64,000 bases of DNA from Ruegeria denitrificans (GTDB taxonomy: Bacteria > Pseudomonadota > Alphaproteobacteria > Rhodobacterales > Rhodobacteraceae): the NCBI RefSeq assembly GCF_001458295.1, contig NZ_CYUD01000010.1:143325-207324 (forward strand), read 5' to 3'. The position numbers and the translations under genes are program-made. Position 1 is the stretch's first letter. Each line of letters begins with the position of its first letter. This document shows positions 1 to 9,079 of this stretch, piece after piece. Below the pieces are notes generated by a model that saw only the letters and a program-made list of their open reading frames with translations, did not search any database and was not told where the DNA came from.

Positions 1-210
1 GTGCCTTCGTTGGGATCATTCCTTGCACCGGATCTTCTGGGTGGTGCGAAGAACTTCATGATCGGTTCGCTGATCGAAGAACAGTTCAAGGGCAACGCCG
101 GCAACTGGCCGTTCGGGGCAGCCGCATCGATGATCCTGCTGAGCCTGGTGCTCGTGATCCTTCTGATCTTTGCACGCCAGCAGGCCAAAGCTGAAAAGGC
201 GGAGGGATAA
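1..210 (+). CDS. Polyamine-type ABC transporter permease (PotB/PotH-like), C-terminal part
   Basis: Only the last 69 residues lie in the window; the gene starts before the left edge, so the GTG at base 1 should not be read as its start. The segment has the end of a binding-protein-dependent inner-membrane permease: the typical P-x-LG-x-F-x-x-P-x-LLGG stretch, then a WPFGAAASM loop and a final membrane helix (about residues 40-60), followed by a short charged tail. This layout is characteristic of the first permease of spermidine/putrescine importers. The next permease follows after 3 bases, so they are one operon. The ATPase gene is not visible and probably lies upstream. Confidence 0.85.
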   Translation: MPSLGSFLAPDLLGGAKNFMIGSLIEEQFKGNAGNWPFGAAASMILLSLVLVILLIFARQQAKAEKAEG

Positions 211-213
211 ATC

Positions 214-1023
214 ATGGCTAGCAAGCAATTCGATATCAAAACCTATGGCGGCTTCAAGGGTATCACCCTGTTGTGTCTGGTCGTGCTCTACGCGCCGCTG
301 ATCGTGGTGACGATCTACAGCTTCAATGCCTCGCAATCCCTGACCAACTGGGAAGGCTTGTCGCTGCGCTGGTACGCGGACGTGTTCAGCGGACCGGAAA
401 GCGCCAAGTTCAAAGAGGCGGCCAAGAACAGCTTTGTTATTGCCATCATTGCGGCGGTCGTTTCGACCTCGATCGCCACGCTGGCAGCCACGGGGATGGT
501 GCGCGGTGGCAAGTTCAAGCTGCGGACCCTGTCCTTTGGCCTGATCAGCCTGCCGCTGATGGTGCCGGAGATCGTGACGGCTGTTGCGACGCTGATCTTC
601 TTCAACTCGATCGGCTTTGACCGGGGTCTGATGACCATCGTGCTTGCGCACATCGCGTTTTGCATTCCCTTTGCCTATCTGCCGATTTCGGCGCGGATGC
701 AGGGGATCGAGGACAGCTATGAACAGGCGGCTCAGGATCTTTACGCCACCAAACGGCAGGCGTTCACCAAGATCCTGCTGCCCTTGATGATGCCAGGGAT
801 CATCTCGGGGTTCCTCCTGGCTTTCATCGTCAGTCTGGACGACTTCATCATTACCAACTTCGTCAAGGGCGCAGGTGTCGAGACCCTGCCAACCGCGATC
901 TTTGGATCGGTCAAGCAGGGGATGAAACCCAATATCATGGCGATCTCGACCATGCTGCTGGGCGTGTCCATCGTCATGGTCACGATCAGCTACTTCGTCT
1001 CGAAATCCGATAACACCAAATAA
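214..1023 (+). CDS. Polyamine-type ABC transporter permease (PotC/PotI-like)
   Basis: A 269-residue inner-membrane permease of the spermidine/putrescine importer family, with a first helix near residues 17-37 and five or so further helices. The cytoplasmic EAA loop that contacts the ATPase is visible around residues 169-195 ([15 protein letters not shown], then P and G). Length is normal for PotC/PotI. The ATG at 214 has a GGAGG ribosome-binding site eight bases upstream. It sits between the other permease and the binding protein gene, so the three encode one importer. Polyamine specificity is inferred from family resemblance and from the aminotransferase further downstream; other amines are possible. 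Confidence 0.9.
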   Translation: MASKQFDIKTYGGFKGITLLCLVVLYAPLIVVTIYSFNASQSLTNWEGLSLRWYADVFSGPESAKFKEAAKNSFVIAIIAAVVSTSIATLAATGMVRGGKFKLRTLSFGLISLPLMVPEIVTAVATLIFFNSIGFDRGLMTIVLAHIAFCIPFAYLPISARMQGIEDSYEQAAQDLYATKRQAFTKILLPLMMPGIISGFLLAFIVSLDDFIITNFVKGAGVETLPTAIFGSVKQGMKPNIMAISTMLLGVSIVMVTISYFVSKSDNTK

Positions 1024-1042
1024 CCAACAGAGGACATCACTC

Positions 1043-2080
1043 ATGAAAACCATGCTGAAAACTACTGCCACCGGTATGGCCCTGGCATTGACCGCCACAG
1101 CGGCCACCGCAGAAGGTGAACTCGTCGTTTACCACTGGTTCGAATACATGCCGCAAGAACTCCTGGACAAATTCACAGCTGAAACTGGCATCAAAGTAAC
1201 GATGGACACCTACGACTCGAACGAAGCCATGCTGGCGTCGCTGAAGGCCGGTGCTTTGGGCACCTATGACGTTGCCGTTCCAGGCGATTACATGGTGTCG
1301 ATCTTGGCGGGCGAGGGTCTTTTGGACACCATTGCTGAGGGCGAGTTGGTAAACAAAGGCAATATCGCACCGGAATGGGCCGACCCGAGTTTCGATCCGG
1401 GCCGCGCCAGCTCAATCCCGTATCAGTGGGGGTCGACCTCGTTCATGGTGGACACCGCCGTCTACGGTGGCGACATCGACACCACCGACATCCTATTCAA
1501 CCCACCGGCAGAGCTTTCGGGCAAGATCAACATGCTCGACAGCCAGGGCGAGGTTCTGGCCATGGCGGCGCTGCATCTGGGTATGGAACAATGCTCGACT
1601 GACCGCGAAAAGCTGAAGTCGATGAACGCGATGCTGCAGGAGGCCAAGGGTCATTGGGCGTCGTTCAACAGTGACACCGCGAAAGAGGTTCTGGTGTCGG
1701 GGGATGCTGCCGTGGGCCAGATCTATGACGGGTTCGGCGCCAAGGCCCGGTCGGAACGCGCGAGCCTAAAGTATGCCTTTCCGACGCAAGGGTACGTTGT
1801 CTGGATGGACAATGTCGTCCTGCTGAGAGACGCCCCGAACCGCATCAATGCGCTGAAGTTCATGGACTTCCTGCTTGAGCCCGAGAACATCGCCGCCGTG
1901 TCGAACTATGCTCGCTATGCGTCGGGCGTGTCAGGCACCGCCGACCATCTTGATCCTGAACTGGCCACCCTGCCGGAATCCAACCCATCAGCTGAAGCAG
2001 GCGCAGGTGTGTTCATCGAAGTCTGCGATGAAGCCACTCAGGCGGTTTATGACCAGATCTGGACCAACCTGAAAAAGTAA
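1043..2080 (+). CDS. Periplasmic polyamine-binding protein (PotD/PotF-like)
   Basis: A 345-residue extracellular solute-binding protein. Residues 1-23 form a Sec signal peptide with an Ala-x-Ala cleavage site before EGELVVYHWFEYMPQ. The start of the mature protein, with an aromatic-rich VYHWFEYMP segment, followed by F-TAETGIKVTMDTYDSNE, is typical of PotD/PotF proteins, which capture putrescine or spermidine and deliver it to the permeases. It is the last gene of the operon: an AGAGGA ribosome-binding site precedes the ATG at 1043 and a factor-independent terminator follows 14 bases after the stop. The ligand (putrescine versus spermidine) cannot be assigned by eye. Confidence 0.9.
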   Translation: MKTMLKTTATGMALALTATAATAEGELVVYHWFEYMPQELLDKFTAETGIKVTMDTYDSNEAMLASLKAGALGTYDVAVPGDYMVSILAGEGLLDTIAEGELVNKGNIAPEWADPSFDPGRASSIPYQWGSTSFMVDTAVYGGDIDTTDILFNPPAELSGKINMLDSQGEVLAMAALHLGMEQCSTDREKLKSMNAMLQEAKGHWASFNSDTAKEVLVSGDAAVGQIYDGFGAKARSERASLKYAFPTQGYVVWMDNVVLLRDAPNRINALKFMDFLLEPENIAAVSNYARYASGVSGTADHLDPELATLPESNPSAEAGAGVFIEVCDEATQAVYDQIWTNLKK

Positions 2081-2093
2081 TCTCCCGAAGACT

Positions 2094-2131
2094 GCCCCGC
2101 CAGTTTGCGACTGGCTGGGCTTTTTCTTTTT
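2094..2131 (+). terminator. Rho-independent terminator of the polyamine transporter operon
   Basis: A GC-rich 10-base stem with one mismatch (GCCCCGCCAG at 2094-2103 against CTGGCTGGGC at 2111-2120) closes a 7-base loop and is followed by a T-rich tract (2121-2131). It lies just behind the binding-protein gene. It also overlaps the in-frame TTG at 2105 of the next gene, which argues against using that codon as a start. Confidence 0.85.
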
Positions 2132-2158
2132 GATGGCAAGGTGATATATGCCGGAGGT

Positions 2159-3001
2159 ATGGCAAAAAATGACACTGGATACGTGGCTCTGGACGAAGCC
2201 GAGTTCAAGCAACTTGCACGGTGCGTCGACACGATTGGCACCCCAGGGTTTCCAGAGGAAATCTGCAGGTTCTGTGTTGATGTAAGTGACTCTGAAACTG
2301 TCTTTCTGAGTGCCTTTTTCGACGATCAGATACCGGTTTCACTGTACGCCAATCACACCGAGGAATCAGACAAGGCCGCGTTAGACCTGTATCTTGATGT
2401 TGCCTATGTCCTTGATCCGTTCTTCCTGCTGTTTCGTGATAAACAGGGCGATCAGGTGGTGAGGTTGCAGCAGATTGCACCGGACAATTTCAAGCGCAGC
2501 CAATACTATCAGAAATTCTACAAGGCGATCCGGTTGCGGGATGAAATCGGGTTGATGATGCATATCGCGGATGACGCGGCTTTGTTCTTCTCCTTTGGGG
2601 TTCAGACGAAAGGGCGCAGAACTGATCCCACAGGTCTGAAAATCGCCTTGCCACTGATCGCATCTCTTGTGCGCCGACACTGGACTGTGCTGTCGCCTGA
2701 ACGAACGGACGGATCAGGACGATTGGCGGCGCATCTCGAAGCGGCATTCGAGGCTTTTGGCGCTTCGGTATTGAGCCCCCGGGAAGCCGAAATCAGCAGA
2801 ATGATCCTTAGGGGTCATTCATCGAAATCGATCGCCCGTACCTTTGACAACAGCCCTGAAACGATCAAAGTACACCGCAAGCGGATCTACACCAAGCTTG
2901 GCGTCATGTCGCAGGGGGAACTTCTATCCTTGTTCCTGACGTCGCTTTCGCAAATGCCTCCTACGAAAGCGGGCGATCCGTTGCTTTTCCTAAACAGTTA
3001 G
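2159..3001 (+). CDS. LuxR-family transcriptional regulator
   Basis: About 280 residues. The last 60 or so residues form a clear LuxR/GerE helix-turn-helix: LSPREAEISRMILRGHSSKSIA, then PETIKVHRKRIYTKLGV. The N-terminal 200 residues have no domain I can name and probably carry a sensing or dimerisation function. The frame is open from 2105, but that codon lies in the preceding terminator hairpin. ATG 2159 is preferred, although its GGAGG is only one base away; GTG 2141 is the alternative. The gene sits between a polyamine importer and amine-catabolic enzymes, so control of these genes is a reasonable guess. Its end overlaps the end of the convergent amidohydrolase gene by four bases. Confidence 0.8.
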   Translation: MAKNDTGYVALDEAEFKQLARCVDTIGTPGFPEEICRFCVDVSDSETVFLSAFFDDQIPVSLYANHTEESDKAALDLYLDVAYVLDPFFLLFRDKQGDQVVRLQQIAPDNFKRSQYYQKFYKAIRLRDEIGLMMHIADDAALFFSFGVQTKGRRTDPTGLKIALPLIASLVRRHWTVLSPERTDGSGRLAAHLEAAFEAFGASVLSPREAEISRMILRGHSSKSIARTFDNSPETIKVHRKRIYTKLGVMSQGELLSLFLTSLSQMPPTKAGDPLLFLNS

Positions 3002-4227
3002 CTGCCCAAATAATCCAAGACGGCCGCCAGAAGAACATTGGCGCCGGCTTCGGCCTGATGGGGTTCGATGTGTTCAGATTCGTTGTGGCTGATCCCATCG
3101 CGGCAGGGCGTGAAAATCATGGCCGTCGGCACTTTGCGGGCCACCATCAATGAGTCATGGCCTGCCCCTGATACAATGTCGCAATAACTGTAACCCAGCT
3201 CCTTTGCTCCGCGACGTATCGAGGTCACCAGCCCGGCATCGAAAGCAACAACCGGGGAATGCCAGATTTCCTCAAGGATACTGGTCAATTTGCGATCTTC
3301 ACCGGTCAGTTCGGAAACGAGGGTCGCCAGATCGTCATGCATGGACTGCAAAACCTGTTCATTGGGGTGCCGTAAGTCCACGCTCACCACCACCTTGCCG
3401 GGAACGACGTTGCGGCTGAATGGTGCGGTATGAACCTGACCAATCGTGGCCCGAGCAGCCTCGTCTCGCGTACCGATCTCCAAAATGCCCTGAACCAGAG
3501 CGGGCACCAAGCGCATTGGATCATGCCGCATGGCCATGGGCGACGGACCTGCGTGGGTTTCCTGTCCGGTCAGCACCACGTCATACCAGCGTATGCCTTG
3601 TGCGCCGGTGACCACGCCAACGTCCTTGCCTTCCGCTTCCAGGACCGGACCCTGCTCTATGTGAAGCTCCAGATAGGCGGCGATGTCCTTGTCTTGCGGG
3701 TCGGGGTGACTTGAGTAGCCATGCCGGTCTAGTTCGATTCCGACGGAAATACCTTCCAGGTCGATGCTGGCTCTCACCTCGCCCAGATCGAGCATCCCGG
3801 CCCAGACGCCAGATCCCATCATGGCGGGTGCAAAACGCGCCCCTTCCTCATTCATCCAGCACGCGATTTCGATCGGTCGCTCCGGGATGATTTTCTCTTC
3901 CACGATACGGGTCATTACTTCGAGCCCCGCCAGCACACCAAGCACGCCGTCATACTTTCCGCCTGTCGGCTGAGTGTCGAGATGACTGCCAATAACGAGA
4001 GGATTCAGGTGGTTGTCGCGACCGTCCAATCGGGCGAACATATTACCAACCGCATCATATTGGATCTGTAAGCCAATCTTCCTGCACCAATCGGAAAACA
4101 GCGCACGTCCCTTGATATCCAAGTCGGTCAGGGCCTGGCGATTGCAGCCCTCCTTTGCTGTGCCGCCAATTTTGGCCATTTGCATCAGGTTTTCCCACAG
4201 CCGCGCACCATTCACTTTGATCGGCAT
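2998..4227 (-). CDS. M20-family N-carbamoyl-amino-acid hydrolase / allantoate amidohydrolase-type enzyme
   Basis: A 409-residue cytoplasmic metallohydrolase of the hydantoinase/carbamoylase family. Dinuclear-metal motifs are visible: GSHLDT (His82, Asp84), KYDGVLG (Asp93), NEEG (Glu127/Glu128) and ELHIEQGP (His189). Members hydrolyse N-carbamoyl-amino acids, beta-ureidopropionate or allantoate, releasing carbon dioxide and ammonia. The start at 4227 is supported by an AGGAGG five bases upstream; the open frame extends further but without a ribosome site. It is divergent from the aminotransferase gene with about 140 bases between starts, a shared promoter region. Beta-ureidopropionase would fit a beta-alanine-forming role next to an omega-aminotransferase, but substrate choice within this family is not readable here. 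Confidence 0.85.
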   Translation of the reverse strand: MPIKVNGARLWENLMQMAKIGGTAKEGCNRQALTDLDIKGRALFSDWCRKIGLQIQYDAVGNMFARLDGRDNHLNPLVIGSHLDTQPTGGKYDGVLGVLAGLEVMTRIVEEKIIPERPIEIACWMNEEGARFAPAMMGSGVWAGMLDLGEVRASIDLEGISVGIELDRHGYSSHPDPQDKDIAAYLELHIEQGPVLEAEGKDVGVVTGAQGIRWYDVVLTGQETHAGPSPMAMRHDPMRLVPALVQGILEIGTRDEAARATIGQVHTAPFSRNVVPGKVVVSVDLRHPNEQVLQSMHDDLATLVSELTGEDRKLTSILEEIWHSPVVAFDAGLVTSIRRGAKELGYSYCDIVSGAGHDSLMVARKVPTAMIFTPCRDGISHNESEHIEPHQAEAGANVLLAAVLDYLGS

Positions 4228-4365
4228 TTCAACCTCCTGTTTACGGTGAAGCCTGCCTAACTGCTCTGACGGCCCATCATCCAGTACCCCCAAGAGGTGA
4301 CTAAAGACGTCGATCCCTTTGGCTTAGCATCCATGGAGAGAATGACGACAGCAGGAGCACCGGCC

Positions 4366-5730
4366 ATGAAAAATCCCGACGCCAATTCCGCCTGGGCCAA
4401 AGATCGCGACCATGTTCTGCATCCTTACACGGACTTCACCACCTTCAAGGAAGAGGGCAGTCAGGTAATCGAAGGCGCCAAGGGCATGTATGTGACCGAC
4501 ACGGAAGGTCGCAGGCTTTTGGACGGGATTGCCGGTCTATGGTGCGTGAATGTTGGCCATGGAAGGCGCGAAATGGCCGATGCCATCTCGGAGCAGGTGT
4601 TGAAGATGCAATACTACAACCCGTTCGGCCATTCGAGCAACGTGCCCGCCGCCGAGTTGGGCTATTGGCTGGCCAGCCATGCGCCGGGCAACCTGAACCA
4701 TGTTTACTACACCACCGGTGGTTCCACCGCGAATGATGCCGCAATACGGCTCGTGCATTACTACTTCACCATGAAGGGGCAGCATCGCAAGAAAAAGATC
4801 ATCTCGCGCAATGATGCCTATCACGGTGCCACCTATGTCGCCGCCGAGTTGACGGGTATTCAAGCTACAAAGAACAGTTTCGACAAGGTTGGAGAGCACT
4901 TCATCAACCACGTGTCGGCTGCGAACATGTATGCCAAACCCGATGATATGTCCGAAGATGCCTATTGCGATTTTCTGGTGGCCGAATTCGAGAATCGCAT
5001 TCAGCAGCTTGGCCCGGACAACTGCGCCGCCTTCATCGCCGAGCCGATCATGGGGGCCGGCGGGGTGCTGGTTGCCCCCAAGGGCTATCACCGCCGCATG
5101 TGGGAAGTCTGCAAACGCCACGACATGCTTTACATCGCCGACGAGGTGGTAACTGCGTTTGGTCGACTGGGGGAATGGTTCGCTTCGGAAGCCCTGTTTG
5201 ACTATCAGCCGGATATCTTGGTTTCGGCAAAAGGCGTCACTTCGGGCTACATCCCGCTGGGCATCACCATGATCTCGGACGAGATCTACGAGGTCATCAG
5301 CCGCCCGCAATGCGAGGGCGGAGTGTTCTCTATGGGGCTGACGTATTTCGGCCACCCGGTTGCCTGCACCGCGGCCTTGAAGAATATCGAGATCATTGAA
5401 AACGAAGGGTTGCTACAGAATGCGCGCGATGTTGGCGCCCATTTCCAACAGACGGCGCAGGCTCTGAAAGAACTGCCGATCGTCGGGGATGTGCGTGGAT
5501 ACGGTCTAATGATGGCGGTAGACTTGGTTGCCGACAAGGCGACAAAGGCCTCATTTCCGGTGACCACCGGTATGGGCGGCAAGGTTTTCAAGAAATGTGT
5601 TGAGAGCGGAGTCATCGTGCGCCCGGTCGGCGACCGCATCGTGCTGTCACCTCCGATTATCATCAACAAGGAAGAATGCGACACGATCGTATCGACTCTC
5701 GAAAGCGCGATTGGGAATGAATGTGGGTAA
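4366..5730 (+). CDS. Class III omega-aminotransferase (putrescine/beta-alanine--pyruvate type)
   Basis: A 454-residue PLP enzyme of fold type I. GGSTANDAAIRL (about residues 118-129) binds the cofactor phosphate, ADEVVTAFGR holds Asp259, and SAKGVTSGY carries the Schiff-base Lys289. This subgroup transfers omega-amino groups of putrescine, other diamines or beta-alanine to pyruvate. The frame is open from 4297, but ATG 4366 has AGGAG eight bases upstream and gives the normal family length. With the polyamine importer upstream, an uptake-and-transamination role for polyamine nitrogen is likely; beta-alanine from the neighbouring carbamoylase is an alternative donor. Confidence 0.87.
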   Translation: MKNPDANSAWAKDRDHVLHPYTDFTTFKEEGSQVIEGAKGMYVTDTEGRRLLDGIAGLWCVNVGHGRREMADAISEQVLKMQYYNPFGHSSNVPAAELGYWLASHAPGNLNHVYYTTGGSTANDAAIRLVHYYFTMKGQHRKKKIISRNDAYHGATYVAAELTGIQATKNSFDKVGEHFINHVSAANMYAKPDDMSEDAYCDFLVAEFENRIQQLGPDNCAAFIAEPIMGAGGVLVAPKGYHRRMWEVCKRHDMLYIADEVVTAFGRLGEWFASEALFDYQPDILVSAKGVTSGYIPLGITMISDEIYEVISRPQCEGGVFSMGLTYFGHPVACTAALKNIEIIENEGLLQNARDVGAHFQQTAQALKELPIVGDVRGYGLMMAVDLVADKATKASFPVTTGMGGKVFKKCVESGVIVRPVGDRIVLSPPIIINKEECDTIVSTLESAIGNECG

Positions 5731-5940
5731 TAAGGAAGTACGTGACATTGCATCAGCGAAGCGAACACCTGTGCGGTGAACTGGAACGCCATCCACGCAC
5801 CTTCTTGTCTCGGGCGGTTAAACTACGCCAGAAAGAAGATTCCAAAGCATAAAATGATCGTATTGAATTTGACCTGAATAGCCAAAACTTGACATTAAAA
5901 TGAGGTCTTCGGAGGTCCGGTTGGGGCCGGCTACGACCAC

Positions 5941-7017
5941 TTAGGCCGAAGCATTGAGTTGTTCGTCCAGTTCTTGGAACGACGTTGCCCAAAACTCCGC
6001 CAGAAACGCCGAAATCTCCCGTTCGGAGGTTTCCAACCTATTGCCCTCGGCATCCGCCGCTTGTCCCATGGTATATCGCAAATCGGTGCCATTGTGCGTT
6101 TGCGTCAGATGATACGTCTCGGGCAGGCTCACCCCAGAGCGCGCCGGATCATGGATGCAGGTCGAAAAATAGTCGAAGGGCTCCCAGTCAGTGATGCGAT
6201 AGAAAAAGTCCGCCAATTCGTGAGAGCAATGATATCCGGACCCGTTGCCGAGGCGTCCTTGTGGGCTGTCGACGGTGATTTCCTGTACACGGTTCATCCA
6301 TTTCAGCTTTAGTTCCGGCGCGACCAACGCCTCCCAGACGACTGCGATTGGCGCATCGAAATGATGGCGGAATGTCCAAACTCCGTCTTCCTCGGTCAGG
6401 AAATGACGCTCGCGATTGGCACGCAAACGTTCCCACGATTTAGCCAAATCGTAGACTGACATCGAAACATTGCCAAAATGCTCGATTTCCTGTGAAAACG
6501 GTTCCACTATGCCCTTGATATCCATGGCATTAGCGGCGGCTTCACTGAATAAGGCGTAACTGCGAACACCAGTGGCTTCAGCAACCTTTGTCTTGGCCAT
6601 TCGGTGGACCAGAATAATGTCGGTGCCGGAAAAGTCCTTTACCGGGCCAAGCTGCATTTCTTCGAACTGGCCATGATGGGCGATAACCTTCAAATCCAGC
6701 CCACTGACATTTGCGCAAGCGTTGCAGGTGCAGGTTGTATTCGCAATTATGTCCTGCCGACGAAGTGCAAAGGCGTTGTAGAGGTTCTCGCAGATGGTCA
6801 GGAAGGTCTCGCCGGAGGGGAAATCCTGCCGTGTCGAATATGCCAGAACCGCATCGCCTTCAGTTTTCCAAAAATGAAGCGGGTCACCCACTTGCTCGAT
6901 CAACACACCCAACAAAGATTGCAAAATCGGATTGGCATGATCCATTTCTGACGATGTCAGAAATTGGGTGTATCCGGAAATATCGGCTATCAACAGATAT
7001 CCAGTTTGAGTTGACAT
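5941..7017 (-). CDS. DUF2652 - SRPBCC two-domain protein
   Basis: A 358-residue cytoplasmic protein. The N-terminal half begins with TQTGYLLIADISGYTQFL, the hallmark of DUF2652, a family related in fold to class III nucleotide cyclases but usually without proven cyclase activity. The C-terminal part from about residue 205 (FRHHFDAPIAVVWEALVAPE, then W-NRVQEITVDSPQGRLGNG) is a polyketide-cyclase-like SRPBCC lipid-binding fold. The start at 7017 has GGGGAGGG upstream; the longer open frame lacks one. A cluster of cysteines (TCTCNACANV, about residues 97-106) in the first domain could bind metal. The exact function is unknown. A decayed relative lies at 15577-15698. Confidence 0.8.
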   Translation of the reverse strand: MSTQTGYLLIADISGYTQFLTSSEMDHANPILQSLLGVLIEQVGDPLHFWKTEGDAVLAYSTRQDFPSGETFLTICENLYNAFALRRQDIIANTTCTCNACANVSGLDLKVIAHHGQFEEMQLGPVKDFSGTDIILVHRMAKTKVAEATGVRSYALFSEAAANAMDIKGIVEPFSQEIEHFGNVSMSVYDLAKSWERLRANRERHFLTEEDGVWTFRHHFDAPIAVVWEALVAPELKLKWMNRVQEITVDSPQGRLGNGSGYHCSHELADFFYRITDWEPFDYFSTCIHDPARSGVSLPETYHLTQTHNGTDLRYTMGQAADAEGNRLETSEREISAFLAEFWATSFQELDEQLNASA

Positions 7018-7280
7018 GGCGCCCTCCCCAAAAGAGTGTTTGGCGGGATTATTTTTTCTGTTGCGCTGGCGATTAACCCTCAAGGTCAATTGACGCCAGA
7101 TCTGCGGAATGCTTACGTTTCACAAAGGGCTCAAAACCACTTCGGGCTGTTCCTCGCCATAGACGGTCGTCATGAAGCGTAGGCTGGGAGCTCAGAGGCT
7201 TAGTAGTAGGTGAGAGGTCGAAGTGGTCAACAATTCACGTATCACCGCCCCTAAAAGACGGCGCCACTACAGCGATGGCC

Positions 7281-7694
7281 CTACGCCCATCCGAGTTGCT
7301 TTAGAGAGTGCCCGTCGTTCCAGATCTTGGTCATTCGGGCGATCTTACCGCCCTCAAATTCCATAACGTAGGCATAGTTGGTTGCAATTTCCTTGCCTGT
7401 GGCAGGAACCGGCCCACCCTCACCGGTTTGTTTGCCGCTGAATATTGCTGTGGCCGTTACGATGTTTCGTTCGTGATCAGTCGAGAAAGAGGTGATATCG
7501 TAATTGCCATCGGGGATCGGGGTTAAAATTCTTGCCGTCCAGCCAGTATAACCCTCGATTGTCGATATATCAGCCAATGCATCTGCCTGACATACAAATG
7601 CGGCCCCATCCTGACAGTATGCCTTGCAGACGTTCCAGCCTTTGCCTGTTTCGCACGCATCAAAGAAAGCCATGGCCGTTTCGGAAATACTCAT
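7281..7694 (-). CDS. SnoaL/NTF2-like small protein
   Basis: A 137-residue protein of the SnoaL-like/NTF2 alpha-beta-barrel type, judged from its length and pattern: N-terminal helices (MAFFDACETGKGWNVCKAYC), WTARILTPIPDGNYDI, and the late strands NYAYVMEFEGGKIARMTKIWND. Such proteins bind or isomerise small hydrophobic compounds; no catalytic role can be fixed here. ATG 7694 has AGGAG seven bases upstream. The TetR regulator gene lies upstream on the same strand with 121 AT-rich bases between them, so the two may be co-regulated. Confidence 0.8.
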   Translation of the reverse strand: MSISETAMAFFDACETGKGWNVCKAYCQDGAAFVCQADALADISTIEGYTGWTARILTPIPDGNYDITSFSTDHERNIVTATAIFSGKQTGEGGPVPATGKEIATNYAYVMEFEGGKIARMTKIWNDGHSLKQLGWA

Positions 7695-7815
7695 CGTGTT
7701 TCTCCTATCCCTGTTTCCTTGCGTCCGGCGCTTCGTCGCCGTCATTCTGTTTAGATGGAATAGTTTTAGAACATTTATTTTAAAAAAACAATTTTAAAAT
7801 AATGAATGGTTGACC

Positions 7816-8394
7816 TCACTCGCGAATTTCTCTCATGATCATGTCGTAGAAATTTGGTATCACGTGCTTTTTTTCGTCGTGCCGCCCATACAAGACGGTT
7901 CCGTGAACGCAAAAAACAACAAAGCTTGCAAGCTGCGCCGTGTCCTTGTCCGGCCCGATGTCTCCCTCCGCCTGGGCATTGCGAAGAGCGGCTTCAACCA
8001 GCGATTCCACCTCTGCACAGAACGCGCCCACCTGTTCAGCGGCCTCAGGACTTATCACATGTTTCTGCGCAAGGTGGTTCATCATCAGGCAGCCCTTGTA
8101 TTCCGACTTGGCGGCTCCCAAAAAAACGTTTCGGAGAAACATTTCGACACCCTCTAAATTCGGGTTGTCGATCAGAATACGGTAGCGCGGCCCGATGACA
8201 TGATCACGATAATGATCCAGAGCCGCTGAGAACAATCCCTCCTTGTCCCCAAACTCCTTGTACATGCTGGCCGTATTTAGTCCGGTTTCGCGGACGACAT
8301 CACTTATTGACGTAGCCTTGTAGCCGTTTTGCCAAAAAACACCCATGGCTTTTTCAACCACGGCTTCGCGTGAATATGATCTTGGCCTGCCCAT
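7816..8394 (-). CDS. TetR-family transcriptional regulator
   Basis: A 192-residue repressor-type protein. The N-terminal helix-turn-helix spans about residues 7-52 (SREAVVEKAMGVFWQNGYKATSI, then DVV, GLN and YKEFGDKEGLF). The C-terminal ligand domain resembles the TetR_C_16/AcuR-like group with its conserved CLMMNHL and VESLVEAAL stretches. It probably controls itself and the SnoaL-like gene downstream: a palindrome sits directly upstream of its start at 8404-8421. The inducer is unknown. Confidence 0.87.
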   Translation of the reverse strand: MGRPRSYSREAVVEKAMGVFWQNGYKATSISDVVRETGLNTASMYKEFGDKEGLFSAALDHYRDHVIGPRYRILIDNPNLEGVEMFLRNVFLGAAKSEYKGCLMMNHLAQKHVISPEAAEQVGAFCAEVESLVEAALRNAQAEGDIGPDKDTAQLASFVVFCVHGTVLYGRHDEKKHVIPNFYDMIMREIRE

Positions 8395-8403
8395 GGGAGA
8401 ATA

Positions 8404-8421
8404 TTAAAATGATCATTTAAA
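8404..8421. promoter_or_regulatory. Palindrome upstream of the TetR gene (candidate operator)
   Basis: A perfect 12-base palindrome AAATGATCATTT (8407-8418) extends outward with one mismatch to 18 bases, ending 10 bases before the TetR start codon. Position and symmetry fit an autoregulatory TetR operator; there is no experimental support. Confidence 0.5.
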
Positions 8422-8921
8422 AATCGCAACACACACCGTCTGAGCAATATCAGGAAAACCGTTCCGCAGGGTAGAATCTTCGTGAGTTGCTGCGGGTGGC
8501 CGGTCCCGCAACTGTATCTTGTCAGCACAGCGGGTCAGTTTGGACTACACGATCATGGAGAAAAGGCTCGGGGTGCCTTATCGACGTCAGATCCGGACCT
8601 AGGCGTGCGCCGGTTCTTTGTTTAATAACCCGCAGGCTGGTACGCGATTCTGGATGGGTTTCGCGCTTGCAGCGAAAGTCCGGAATGACGGGCCGCGACG
8701 CAGCGAAGCAAACGCTCGCCAGATGTCTCCTTTGGGCCGTTGCCGAGCTTAGTCCAATAGCTGCGAACGGCAGCTTTGTCCCGCAATTCGGACATCGATC
8801 GATTTTCCCCAAATAACCGCTGCGCGGGACAAAACCGACATTAGCTCTACTTGCCAGAATGACCCCTTAAAGCCCCGCCGCAGACATTCATATTTCGGTA
8901 GATTGTGCGGAATGTGAATCC
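8422..8921. other. Non-coding spacer with a repeat core
   Basis: No convincing gene is seen in these 500 bases: the open frames here lack ribosome sites and family features. Part of the spacer (8763-8774, GCGAACGGCAGC) carries a core that recurs in other spacers of the window (see 13606, 45619 and 48171-48215). Confidence 0.4.
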
Positions 8922-9065
8922 TCAGGCTGTTTCGGCGGTATAAACGCTAGCCGCGCGTACCATCAGCGTCGCGCTTGCCGCGTTGATGGCCAAGGCAGCA
9001 AATACCAGCCAGATGAGCAGAGTGGCTTTTTCTACGCGAAAGAGGTTTGTGGAGGGGGTGGTCAT
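8922..9065 (-). CDS. Small single-span membrane protein at the end of the efflux operon
   Basis: A 47-residue frame beginning MTTPSTNLFRVEKATLLIWL and ending in TAETA. One hydrophobic helix spans about residues 15-35, after a charged N-terminal stretch. The ATG at 9065 has AGGAG six bases upstream and the gene begins only 14 bases after the stop of the MFS pump gene on the same strand. Placement, ribosome site and composition suggest a real small partner protein of the pump, comparable in kind to small accessory subunits of other transporters. No homologue is recognised. Confidence 0.55.
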   Translation of the reverse strand: MTTPSTNLFRVEKATLLIWLVFAALAINAASATLMVRAASVYTAETA

Positions 9066-9079
9066 GGTGGTCTCCTACC

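Noticed and set aside
16..1107. Long open frame on the minus strand opposite the permease genes
   Set aside because: Its protein is His/Arg/Asp-rich and repetitive in the way of antisense frames in GC-rich coding DNA; the plus-strand permease has clear family motifs.
2105..2158. Upstream TTG start of the LuxR regulator
   Set aside because: The codon lies inside the terminator hairpin of the preceding operon and lacks a ribosome site.
4537..5355. 272-codon frame opposite the aminotransferase
   Set aside because: Antisense shadow; the sense strand carries all PLP motifs.
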